From Chloroflexota bacterium (GTDB lineage Bacteria > Chloroflexota > Anaerolineae > 4572-78), in contig JAJRSQ010000114.1 of the NCBI GenBank assembly GCA_024278725.1, positions 1-6,279 of the forward strand: a DNA stretch of 6,279 nucleotides. Reading direction: 5' to 3'. The translations under genes were made by a program, and so were the position numbers. Position 1 is the first letter of the stretch, and each line of letters begins with the position of its first letter. Positions 1-6,255 of the stretch are shown in pieces. The notes under the pieces were generated by a model. That model did no database searches. It was not told the DNA's origin and saw nothing but the letters and a program-made list of their open reading frames with translations.

Positions 1-2202
1 AAAGGTTGAACCGCGCCCCAGTTCGCTTTCAAACCACATTTTGCCGCCATGCAGTTCCACCAAACTCCGCGTGATGGACAATCCCAGCCCGGTGCCGGGC
101 ACATCGCGGATGTTTTGGTCGGCGGCGCGGAAAAACTTTTCAAACAGCCGGGTTTGGTCTTCTTCGGAAATGCCGAACCCGGTATCTTTCACCCAAATGG
201 CGACGTGCGGCGGCTCGGTGCTGTTGCGCACTTCCGCCGCCACGGTGATGCTGCCCCCTTCGGGCGTATATTTGTACGCATTGCTGATGAGGTTGGTCAT
301 CACCTGCCCCAAGCGGAAATAATCGCCCCGCACGGGCGGCAGCGTTGGGGAAACATCAATCTGCAATTGCAGGTGTTTCTCTTCAACCTGCGTCCGCAAC
401 GATTGCACCACGTCCCGCACCACGTCCGCCAGCGCCACCCGCTCCATCTTCAGGCGGATGCTCCCCGCTTCAATCCGGCTCACATCCAGCAATTCCATCA
501 CCAGATGGTTCATCCGGTCAACATTAGCATTAATCACGTCGATGAATTCCAATTGCTCCGGGGTGAGGTTATCTTTGCCCACCATCGCCAGCAGTCTGGT
601 ATATCCTTTGATGCTCGTCATCGGAATTTTCAACTCATGGGAAGTCATATTCATAAATTCCGATTTCGCTTCGTTGGCGGCTTTGGCGGCTTCAAAAAGC
701 TTCGCGTTTTGAATTGCCAGCACGGCATGGCTCGCATATCGCACGGCAAAAGCGCGGTCATCCGCGGAAAATGCGTGCGGATGCGCGCTTTCCAGACTCA
801 ACACCCCGATGACCGCTTCATTTTCCAAAAACGGCACACACAATTGCGAGCGCGAACGTCCATCAGTGGCGAAGTTGTCGATGTCGCCATCTTCGGCGAT
901 GTGGGGCACGCCGTTTTCCGCCACCTGCCCGATGATGCCCTGCCCCACTGCCCACGGGTCTTCGGCGTAGCGCAGATATTTTTTCGCCACCCCCACCGTT
1001 TCGGCGAAATGTAAACCCGTTTTTTCCGGGTTCATCAAGGCAATCACCCCCACCGACGCGCCCAAAAAATCGAGGGCGCTGGAAAGCGTCACCCGCAACA
1101 CCTGCTGAAGATTCAACTTGGCGTTTAAATCGCGGTCAACCAGTTCCAGCGTGGTCAATTCCCGCACCCGGTCGGTCAGCGCACGGTCAATCTGGGTGAA
1201 GCGCTGCGCGTTCACCAGCGCAATCGCCGCTTGGCGGGCAAACATGGTCAGCACCCGTTCATCATCGGCGGAAAATGGCGACCGATTTTTTTTGTTGATG
1301 ACCTCAATCACGCCCACCACATTATCGAAGGCGACCATCGGCACGGTGAGAATATCGCGGGTGGAAAAATCGGTGGCGGCGTCAAAAGTGGTATTCCAGC
1401 GCGAGTCATGCGCCACGTTGTTGATGATGAGACTTTCGCCACGGGCGGCGCTGGTGCCGGCGATGCTCGTTTCGTCAATTGTCATCCTCTTTCCCACCAA
1501 CTGCATGCCGGAGGGTCCCAACGCCACCGAAAATATCAGGTGCGCGGCAGTTTCATCCACCAGAAAAATGGAACCGGCTTCCGTTTGCAGAATGTCCACC
1601 GCTTTTTGCAAAATGAGTTCCAGCACACGGTCAGCATCAAGGGTAGCGTTGATGGCGCGATTCACTTCATTGATGGTTTCCAGTTGGGCGGTTTTGGTGC
1701 GGGTCACATTCAGCAGGTGGGCATTTTTGAGCGCCAGCGCCACAAAATTCGCCAGCATATCCACCAGCGCCACATCATCGGCAGTGAAGGGCGCGCCGTC
1801 CGCCGGGCGGACAATTTCCAGCACCCCTTGCAACGCATCATCCCAGCGCAACGGGGCGGCAATCATCGCGCCGAAATCGCGCGCTTCGGACGTGGAAAAT
1901 TCGCGGGTGTTGGCGGTGATGGTTTTTTGGGATTGCGCCACCTGCCCGGCGAACCCTTCGCCGGGGGCAAGCCGCAGCGAGGCATAGGCGGCATCCAAAT
2001 TGAAACAGTACCGGTTCTCCAGCGCTTGCGCGGCACAGTCCCACAAAAAAATCGAACCGCCTTTGGCGTGCAACCATTCGGTCGCACGGCGCAAAATCGA
2101 TTCGATGATTGAGTCGGCGTCGGTGGCACTGTTCAAATTGAGTATGTGCTGTTGAAGCGTGTGCCATTCGGCAAGTGCGGGATATTGAGATTGTGTGTCC
2201 AT
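1..2202 (-). CDS. Cytoplasmic sensor histidine kinase, GAF-GAF-GAF-HisKA-HATPase_c (3' end outside window)
   Basis: Translating the minus strand from the ATG at 2202 gives 734 codons without a stop down to base 1. Three GAF domains are visible at about residues 20-160, 185-333 and 358-502, each ending in a related motif (F-[ST]-A-D-D followed by an A-L-x-N-A type helix). Next come a HisKA dimerisation/phosphoacceptor helix (about 510-580, phospho-His H522 in SHELKIP) and an HATPase_c domain: N-box N637/N641, G1 box DTGFG 673-677, F-box RLFEKFF, G2 box GTGLGLS 703-709. The frame ends at GRGSTF, so a typical kinase would lack only its last 10-15 residues; a C-terminal receiver domain cannot be excluded. 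I see no membrane segment or signal peptide, so it should sense a cytoplasmic ligand or redox/small-molecule signal and autophosphorylate for an unseen response regulator. The start follows a GGGG stretch (2210-2213) with 7-base spacing. The His-box has Ile526 where Thr/Asn is usual. The ligand is unknown. Confidence 0.95.
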   Translation of the reverse strand, partial: MDTQSQYPALAEWHTLQQHILNLNSATDADSIIESILRRATEWLHAKGGSIFLWDCAAQALENRYCFNLDAAYASLRLAPGEGFAGQVAQSQKTITANTREFSTSEARDFGAMIAAPLRWDDALQGVLEIVRPADGAPFTADDVALVDMLANFVALALKNAHLLNVTRTKTAQLETINEVNRAINATLDADRVLELILQKAVDILQTEAGSIFLVDETAAHLIFSVALGPSGMQLVGKRMTIDETSIAGTSAARGESLIINNVAHDSRWNTTFDAATDFSTRDILTVPMVAFDNVVGVIEVINKKNRSPFSADDERVLTMFARQAAIALVNAQRFTQIDRALTDRVRELTTLELVDRDLNAKLNLQQVLRVTLSSALDFLGASVGVIALMNPEKTGLHFAETVGVAKKYLRYAEDPWAVGQGIIGQVAENGVPHIAEDGDIDNFATDGRSRSQLCVPFLENEAVIGVLSLESAHPHAFSADDRAFAVRYASHAVLAIQNAKLFEAAKAANEAKSEFMNMTSHELKIPMTSIKGYTRLLAMVGKDNLTPEQLEFIDVINANVDRMNHLVMELLDVSRIEAGSIRLKMERVALADVVRDVVQSLRTQVEEKHLQLQIDVSPTLPPVRGDYFRLGQVMTNLISNAYKYTPEGGSITVAAEVRNSTEPPHVAIWVKDTGFGISEEDQTRLFEKFFRAADQNIRDVPGTGLGLSITRSLVELHGGKMWFESELGRGSTF

Positions 2203-2238
2203 CGGTTTTCCCCATTGGTGATGGATGGCTTTGGGTGC

Positions 2239-2268
2239 AGTGTAGCACAGGCATCCATGGCGCGTCAA
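2239..2268 (-). promoter_or_regulatory. Candidate sigma70-type promoter for the histidine kinase
   Basis: Read on the minus strand, a -35 element TTGACG (2263-2268, 5 of 6 to TTGACA) is followed by an 18-base spacer and a -10 element TACACT (2239-2244, 4 of 6 to TATAAT), preceded by TGC, an extended -10 signature. Transcription would start near 2232, giving a leader of about 30 bases before the ATG at 2202. It lies entirely inside the 71-base gap after dnaE. It would let the kinase be expressed apart from dnaE. This is a motif match only. Confidence 0.45.
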
Positions 2269-2273
2269 ATTTT

Positions 2274-5200
2274 TTACCGTTCCAGCACCCGAACTCCGGT
2301 TGCGCCCAACACGTTGCTCAATTCAGTGTGAAGTTGGGTGCTGTATTTGATGGGCATATCGGGAAATTCAATCGGCACGCGACGGTTGGCGGTGGGGATG
2401 TACAGCACAAATTTATCGTCCCCGGGATAGTTTTGCAAAATGCGATGCACGGTGAGCAGTTTCTGTTTGTCGCTGGCATCATCCCCCGTGCGGGTGAAAT
2501 TAATTTCCACCAGCACCGATTTTTTCTCACCGGCGGGCGGCGTGACCCATTCGGCGGGCGGGGGTGTCGGGGGTGGCGGCGGTGTTTCGGGCGCGGGCGC
2601 GGTGCTTTTCCCGTTGGCGGGCGCATCGTTATGATACGCCGGCGATTGCTCGCGCACGGTGTCGCTCACGGGCGTGTAACTTTTCAATTCCGTGGTGATG
2701 GTGTCCGCCAGGATTTTGGGGCGATTTTCTTCTGCGGCATCCACTTTGCCCGACACCAGAATGAGGGTGTCGGGAACCAGCAATTCCTGAAATTGCTGGT
2801 ATGTTCGCGGAAATACAATAACTTCCAACGCACCCTGAATATCTTCGACGGTCACAAACGCCATCTGCTTCCCTTTTTTGGTGTTGATGCGCTTCACGCC
2901 GGTCACCAGCCCCGCCACCGAGACCCGGCGGTCATGCATTTGCATGAGCTGCTCGGTGTCGCCGCACAGGCAGGTCGTCGCCTGCCGAATGGCGTCCATA
3001 TACGGCTGAATGGGGTGCGAAGAAATGTACGTGCCCACAAGTTCTCTTTCCCAATTGAGCAATTCTTTGCGGTCTAATTCCGGCACATCCGGCAGCGGGT
3101 GCAAAATCGAGCCGGTTTGCGGCGCGTCGAAGCCGCCCATATCGAACATGGTTATCTGCCCGACGGCGGCGGCTTGATGCACCTGCCCCGACAGGCGAAT
3201 CATCCGGTCAATCACCGCCAAAAGCTGGGCGCGGGTGGCGAAGCCGGACAACGCGCCCACTTTGATGAGACTCTCCAGCGCGCGTTTGCCCACTTTGCGC
3301 AGGTCAACCCGATTGCAAAAATCGTCCACATCCACAAACGCGCCGCCCTCATCCCGCACGGAAATGATGGCTTCGATGGGTCCATCGCCCACATTTTTGA
3401 TGGCGCCCAGCCCGTAACGGATGGAGGATGTGCCATCATCGGTTTCCTGAATCACAAAATCGTGTCCGCTATGATTGATGTGCGGCGGCAGCACTTCAAT
3501 GCCCATACTGCGACATTCTTCCAGCATCATCCCGATTTTGTCGGTGTTACCCTGTTCCACCGTCAACAGCGCGGTCATATATTCCACCGGATAATGCGCC
3601 TTCAGGAATGCGGTTTGGCAGGTGATGGCGGCGTAATCGGCGGCGTGGGCTTTGTTGAAACCGTAGCGGGCAAAAAATTCAATATCGCCCCAAATTTTAT
3701 CAATGACCGCCTGCGAATAACCGTTTCTCCGCGCCCCGTCGCTGAATTGGATGCGGTGTTTTTCCATCAAATCTTTTTTCTTTTTCGCCACCGCCTTCCG
3801 AATCATATCGGCTTCGCCCGGCTCATAGCCCGCCAACGCCGACGCAATGCGGATAATCTGTTCCTGATACACGATGATGCCATAGGTGTCGGACAAAATC
3901 GGCTCCAAGTCCGGATGGTGATATTCCACCTTTTCATCGCCGTGCATGCGGCGGATGTAGCTGGGGATGTTTTCCATCGGACCGGGGCGATAAAGGGAAA
4001 TCGCGGCGATGATATGGTCGAATTTGGTGGGGCGCATTTCCTTCATCAGCTTGCGCATGCCCGCCCCTTCCACCTGAAAAATGCCCGTCAATTCGCCGCT
4101 GGCGAAGAGTTCAAATGCCTTCGGGTCTTCAATGGGGATGTTGTCCAGCCGGTATTGCACGCCGTGCCGTTGTTCAATCAGACCGGCGGCGCGGCGCATG
4201 ATGGTGAGGGTGGAAAGCCCCAGAAAGTCAACTTTCAACAACCCGATGGACTCGCAAATGGGGAACTCGAATTGGGTCACGGCTTTGGTGATGACCGAGC
4301 CATACGGGCGCATCAACGGCACATAATCCATCACCGGCTTATCGGTGACGATGACCGCGGCGGCATGCACCGAGGCGTGCCGCGCCACCCCTTCCAGTTC
4401 GCGGGCGGCGTCAATCAGCGTTTGCACCATCGGCTCGGACTTGTAGCGGGCTTCCAGTTCGGGGGAATAGAATTCGCTCTCCGGGTCGAGTGATGACGCG
4501 ATGGTGACCGGTTTGCCGGGAATGGCGGGAATCAACTTGGCGATTTTGTCCACTTCCGCCAAATCAATCCCCTGCGCGCGAGCGACATCGCGCACGGCGG
4601 CGCGGGCTTTCATCCGCCCGAAGGCGACAATCTGCGCCACGTGGTCTTCGCCGTACCGCTCGATGGTGTAGCGAATCATGTCTTCGCGCTGGTCGTCGGG
4701 GAAATCGAGGTCGAAGTCGGGCATGGAAACGCGCCCCGGATTGAGGAAGCGCTCGAAGATGAGGTGGTTGCGCAGGGGGTCAATTTTGGTGATACCCAGC
4801 GCATACGCCACAATCGACCCCGCCCCGGAGCCGCGCACGTTCCACCAAATATTGTGTTCCTGAGCATAACGGCACAAATCCCACACAATCAGAAAATAAA
4901 TGTCGAAATTAATCCGGCTGATGATGCCGAGTTCATGCTCTTTTCGTTCCTGAATTTCGGGGTCGGTCACGCGGTCGCCGTAAATTTCCGCCAACCCTTC
5001 GTCGGTCAACTGGCGCAGAAAAGTTTTGTAATTGTGTTCCGGCGGCATCACATTGATGGGCAAATCGGGCAGATGGTAACTTTTGTCCTCCAAATCAATG
5101 TCGCACATTTCGGCAATTTTCACCGTGTTGGTGAACGCCGAGTTGGGCAAATCAGCCAGCGGGCGGAAAATTTCGCGCATCTCCTGCTCGGATTTCAGAT

Positions 5201-5951
5201 AATAGCTGTTATCCGACATCCGCATCCGTTTTTTGTCGGTCACCAGCGAGCCGGTTTGCACGCAGAGCAGGGTATCCTGCGCCACCGCCTGGTCGGCGCG
5301 GGCGTAATGCACATCGTTAGTGACCACCATTTCAAGCCGGTATTTTTTCGCCCATTCAAACAGAATTTTGTTGATGCGTGTCAGGGCGGGAATGTCATGT
5401 TCCTGTAATTCGATGAAAAATCGTTCCCGCCCGAAAACGTCCAGATACCATTGCAGCCGTTGCATCGCCAGTTCAAAATTCGCGGGGCTTTTTTCATCAT
5501 TCAACAGGGATGGAATTTCCGCGCCCATGCAGCCGGAGGTGCAAATCAGCCCCTCGCTGTGCGCCGCCAGAAAATCGGCGTCGATGCGGGGTTTATAATA
5601 GTAGCCGTTCAATTGCGCGTCGCTGGCAATCTTCAGCAGATTTTTGTAGCCGGTCATATTTTGCGCCAGCAGCAACAGATGATGGCGATACTTGTCTTTG
5701 TTGGGGTCTCTGCCGTCCATCGGTCTGCCGAATGGGGTCAGGTAGGCTTCCACGCCGATGATGGGCTTGACGCCGGCGTCCTTCGCGTGGCGGAAAAACT
5801 CCACCGCGCCGTGCATCACCCCGTGGTCGGTGAGCGCCAGCGCAGGTTGTTCGAGCGCCACGGCGTGTTGCACCAAATCTTTGGTGCGGGAAAGTCCGTC
5901 AAGCAGGGAATATTCGGAATGGACGTGCAGGTGTACAAAATCGGAAGCCAT
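2274..5951 (-). CDS. dnaE: DNA polymerase III subunit alpha (replicative polymerase, DnaE1 type)
   Basis: This 1225-residue protein is a complete C-family DNA polymerase that extends primers at the replication fork; E. coli DnaE has about 1160 residues and Thermus about 1220. The PHP domain (about 4-290) starts with HLHVHSEYSLLDG and keeps all nine usual metal ligands (H9, H11, D18, H43, E68, H91, C141, D213, H215). The palm carries RGSGAGS (373-379), catalytic D412 and D414 (PDFDLDF) and D575 (KVDFLGL). Fingers motifs include GIFQVEG (623-629), YRPGPME (654-660), the KKKK stretch 723-726 and RYGFNKAHA (762-770). HhH motifs lie near 847-857 and 885-900, a beta-clamp-binding motif QITMF at 932-936, and an OB fold at about 1008-1085. 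A proline-rich linker (1118-1139) leads to a C-terminal domain (1145-1225). The start is supported by a Shine-Dalgarno at 5961-5967 and by the PHP motif beginning a few residues in. No intein, frameshift or truncation is seen. The kinase gene follows 71 bases downstream. Confidence 0.98.
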   Translation of the reverse strand: MASDFVHLHVHSEYSLLDGLSRTKDLVQHAVALEQPALALTDHGVMHGAVEFFRHAKDAGVKPIIGVEAYLTPFGRPMDGRDPNKDKYRHHLLLLAQNMTGYKNLLKIASDAQLNGYYYKPRIDADFLAAHSEGLICTSGCMGAEIPSLLNDEKSPANFELAMQRLQWYLDVFGRERFFIELQEHDIPALTRINKILFEWAKKYRLEMVVTNDVHYARADQAVAQDTLLCVQTGSLVTDKKRMRMSDNSYYLKSEQEMREIFRPLADLPNSAFTNTVKIAEMCDIDLEDKSYHLPDLPINVMPPEHNYKTFLRQLTDEGLAEIYGDRVTDPEIQERKEHELGIISRINFDIYFLIVWDLCRYAQEHNIWWNVRGSGAGSIVAYALGITKIDPLRNHLIFERFLNPGRVSMPDFDLDFPDDQREDMIRYTIERYGEDHVAQIVAFGRMKARAAVRDVARAQGIDLAEVDKIAKLIPAIPGKPVTIASSLDPESEFYSPELEARYKSEPMVQTLIDAARELEGVARHASVHAAAVIVTDKPVMDYVPLMRPYGSVITKAVTQFEFPICESIGLLKVDFLGLSTLTIMRRAAGLIEQRHGVQYRLDNIPIEDPKAFELFASGELTGIFQVEGAGMRKLMKEMRPTKFDHIIAAISLYRPGPMENIPSYIRRMHGDEKVEYHHPDLEPILSDTYGIIVYQEQIIRIASALAGYEPGEADMIRKAVAKKKKDLMEKHRIQFSDGARRNGYSQAVIDKIWGDIEFFARYGFNKAHAADYAAITCQTAFLKAHYPVEYMTALLTVEQGNTDKIGMMLEECRSMGIEVLPPHINHSGHDFVIQETDDGTSSIRYGLGAIKNVGDGPIEAIISVRDEGGAFVDVDDFCNRVDLRKVGKRALESLIKVGALSGFATRAQLLAVIDRMIRLSGQVHQAAAVGQITMFDMGGFDAPQTGSILHPLPDVPELDRKELLNWERELVGTYISSHPIQPYMDAIRQATTCLCGDTEQLMQMHDRRVSVAGLVTGVKRINTKKGKQMAFVTVEDIQGALEVIVFPRTYQQFQELLVPDTLILVSGKVDAAEENRPKILADTITTELKSYTPVSDTVREQSPAYHNDAPANGKSTAPAPETPPPPPTPPPAEWVTPPAGEKKSVLVEINFTRTGDDASDKQKLLTVHRILQNYPGDDKFVLYIPTANRRVPIEFPDMPIKYSTQLHTELSNVLGATGVRVLER
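2535..2600 (-). repeat. Low-complexity segment encoding the proline-rich linker of DnaE
   Basis: The coding strand is dominated by CCC, CCG, CCA and ACC codons and encodes an Ala/Pro/Thr-rich stretch (residues 1118-1139) including runs of five and three prolines. It separates the OB fold from the extra C-terminal domain and is presumably a flexible, unfolded tether. Such tracts vary in length between relatives. Confidence 0.8.
2776..2800. repeat. 10-bp perfect inverted repeat inside dnaE
   Basis: ACCAGCAATT (2776-2785) and AATTGCTGGT (2791-2800) flank a 5-base loop. The segment encodes about residues 1051-1059 (YQQFQELLV) in the OB fold. It could form an mRNA hairpin but has no T-tract. It may simply reflect codon choice for the Gln-Gln...Leu-Leu sequence. 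Confidence 0.6.
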
Positions 5952-5960
5952 ACTTTTGAT

Positions 5961-5967
5961 TCCTCAC
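5961..5967 (-). promoter_or_regulatory. Shine-Dalgarno site of dnaE
   Basis: The minus strand reads GTGAGGA here, a good match to the anti-SD core GAGG, with 9 bases before the ATG at 5949-5951. It supports the chosen dnaE start. Confidence 0.75.
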
Positions 5968-5978
5968 AAAATAGCAGT

Positions 5979-6004
5979 GCGACCATATCTAGGGTGCGGG
6001 TCGC
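5979..6004. repeat. Inverted repeat in the dnaE leader
   Basis: GCGACC (5979-5984) and GGTCGC (5999-6004) form a perfect 6-bp inverted repeat around a 14-base centre, between the P2 -10 element and the dnaE Shine-Dalgarno. In RNA from P1 it could form a small hairpin; as DNA it overlaps the predicted P2 start and could be an operator. A 6-bp repeat may also be chance. Confidence 0.3.
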
Positions 6005-6007
6005 GTT

Positions 6008-6036
6008 ATGATACAATATATTGGGGTACGGTACAA
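6008..6036 (-). promoter_or_regulatory. Candidate proximal dnaE promoter (P2)
   Basis: On the minus strand TTGTAC (6031-6036, 3 of 6 to the -35 consensus) and TATCAT (6008-6013, 5 of 6 to the -10 consensus) are separated by 17 bases, the ideal spacing. The predicted start is near 6001, giving a leader of about 50 bases. The -35 is weak. The spacer contains a tandem GGTAC GGTAC (plus-strand 6025-6034). Confidence 0.35.
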
Positions 6037-6060
6037 CAATTGCCCTTCGGTTGCTCCCAT

Positions 6061-6091
6061 ATTATACCACAAACCGGGCAAATTCGCTGAA
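6061..6091 (-). promoter_or_regulatory. Candidate distal dnaE promoter (P1), extended -10 type
   Basis: The minus strand has a perfect TATAAT (6061-6066) preceded by TGG (6067-6069), an extended -10. The best -35 I can find is TTCAGC (6086-6091) at a long 19-base spacing and only 3 of 6 matches, so recognition would rely on the extended -10. Transcription would start near 6054, giving a leader of about 100 bases that includes P2 and the inverted repeat at 5979-6004. This is the strongest -10 element in the region. Confidence 0.5.
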
Positions 6092-6225
6092 CTTTTCGAC
6101 CGCGCAAACACGGCTGTTGCAAAGTAAATTTTAAGGTTGCCGGTTTTCATGATTTCACGCCACAGGGGCGATTTGCGAGCCGCTCTTACGCATTTTCTTC
6201 CGGTTTTAACGAAAATCGGTGGCGT

Positions 6226-6255
6226 TGTAGGGGCACGCTGCAGCGTGCCCCTACA
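6226..6255. repeat. Perfect 30-bp palindrome (two 15-bp arms, no spacer)
   Basis: The arm TGTAGGGGCACGCTG (6226-6240) is followed directly by its exact reverse complement (6241-6255), with the PstI-like hexamer CTGCAG at the centre. As RNA it would form a strong GC-rich hairpin with a tetraloop-sized tip on either strand. It has no convincing T-tract on either side (only TTT at 6256-6258), so it is not a clear intrinsic terminator. The GTAGGGGC/GCCCCTAC edges resemble interspersed palindromic repeats I associate with Chloroflexota and similar genomes; that family assignment is inferred from memory, and only one copy is in this window. Confidence 0.85.

Noticed and set aside
49..1014. Plus-strand open frame of 321 codons opposite the kinase
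   Set aside because: Its protein is rich in His, Arg, Phe and Gln with no recognisable domain, and the minus strand here encodes clear GAF, HisKA and HATPase_c domains. It is an antisense shadow.
1231..2112. Plus-strand open frame of 293 codons opposite GAF1 and GAF2
   Set aside because: Same shadow composition; the opposite strand encodes the kinase N-terminus.
1838..2254. Minus-strand open frame of 138 codons in a different frame from the kinase
   Set aside because: It overlaps the kinase start in another frame and shows no domain, while the kinase frame shows continuous GAF homology.
2203..2273. Terminator between dnaE and the kinase
   Set aside because: ATGGATG and CATCCAT segments can pair only weakly over a long loop, and there is no following T-tract in the transcribed direction.
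3768..3790. A-rich stretch in dnaE (AAA AAG AAA AAA) as a programmed frameshift site
   Set aside because: The phase does not give the A AAA AAG slippery heptamer, the KKKK stretch is a normal DnaE feature, and the downstream frame is the right one.
2175..5408. Long plus-strand frames of up to 464 codons opposite dnaE
   Set aside because: They lie wholly or mostly opposite a full-length polymerase with all its motifs; low use of the codons that give antisense stops explains them.
2274..5951. Intein or split dnaE
   Set aside because: The usual insertion regions (PDFD motif, YGIIVYQEQ, GFNKAHA) are contiguous and the protein is of normal length.
6226..6255. CRISPR repeat
   Set aside because: There is only one copy in the window and no spacer-repeat periodicity.
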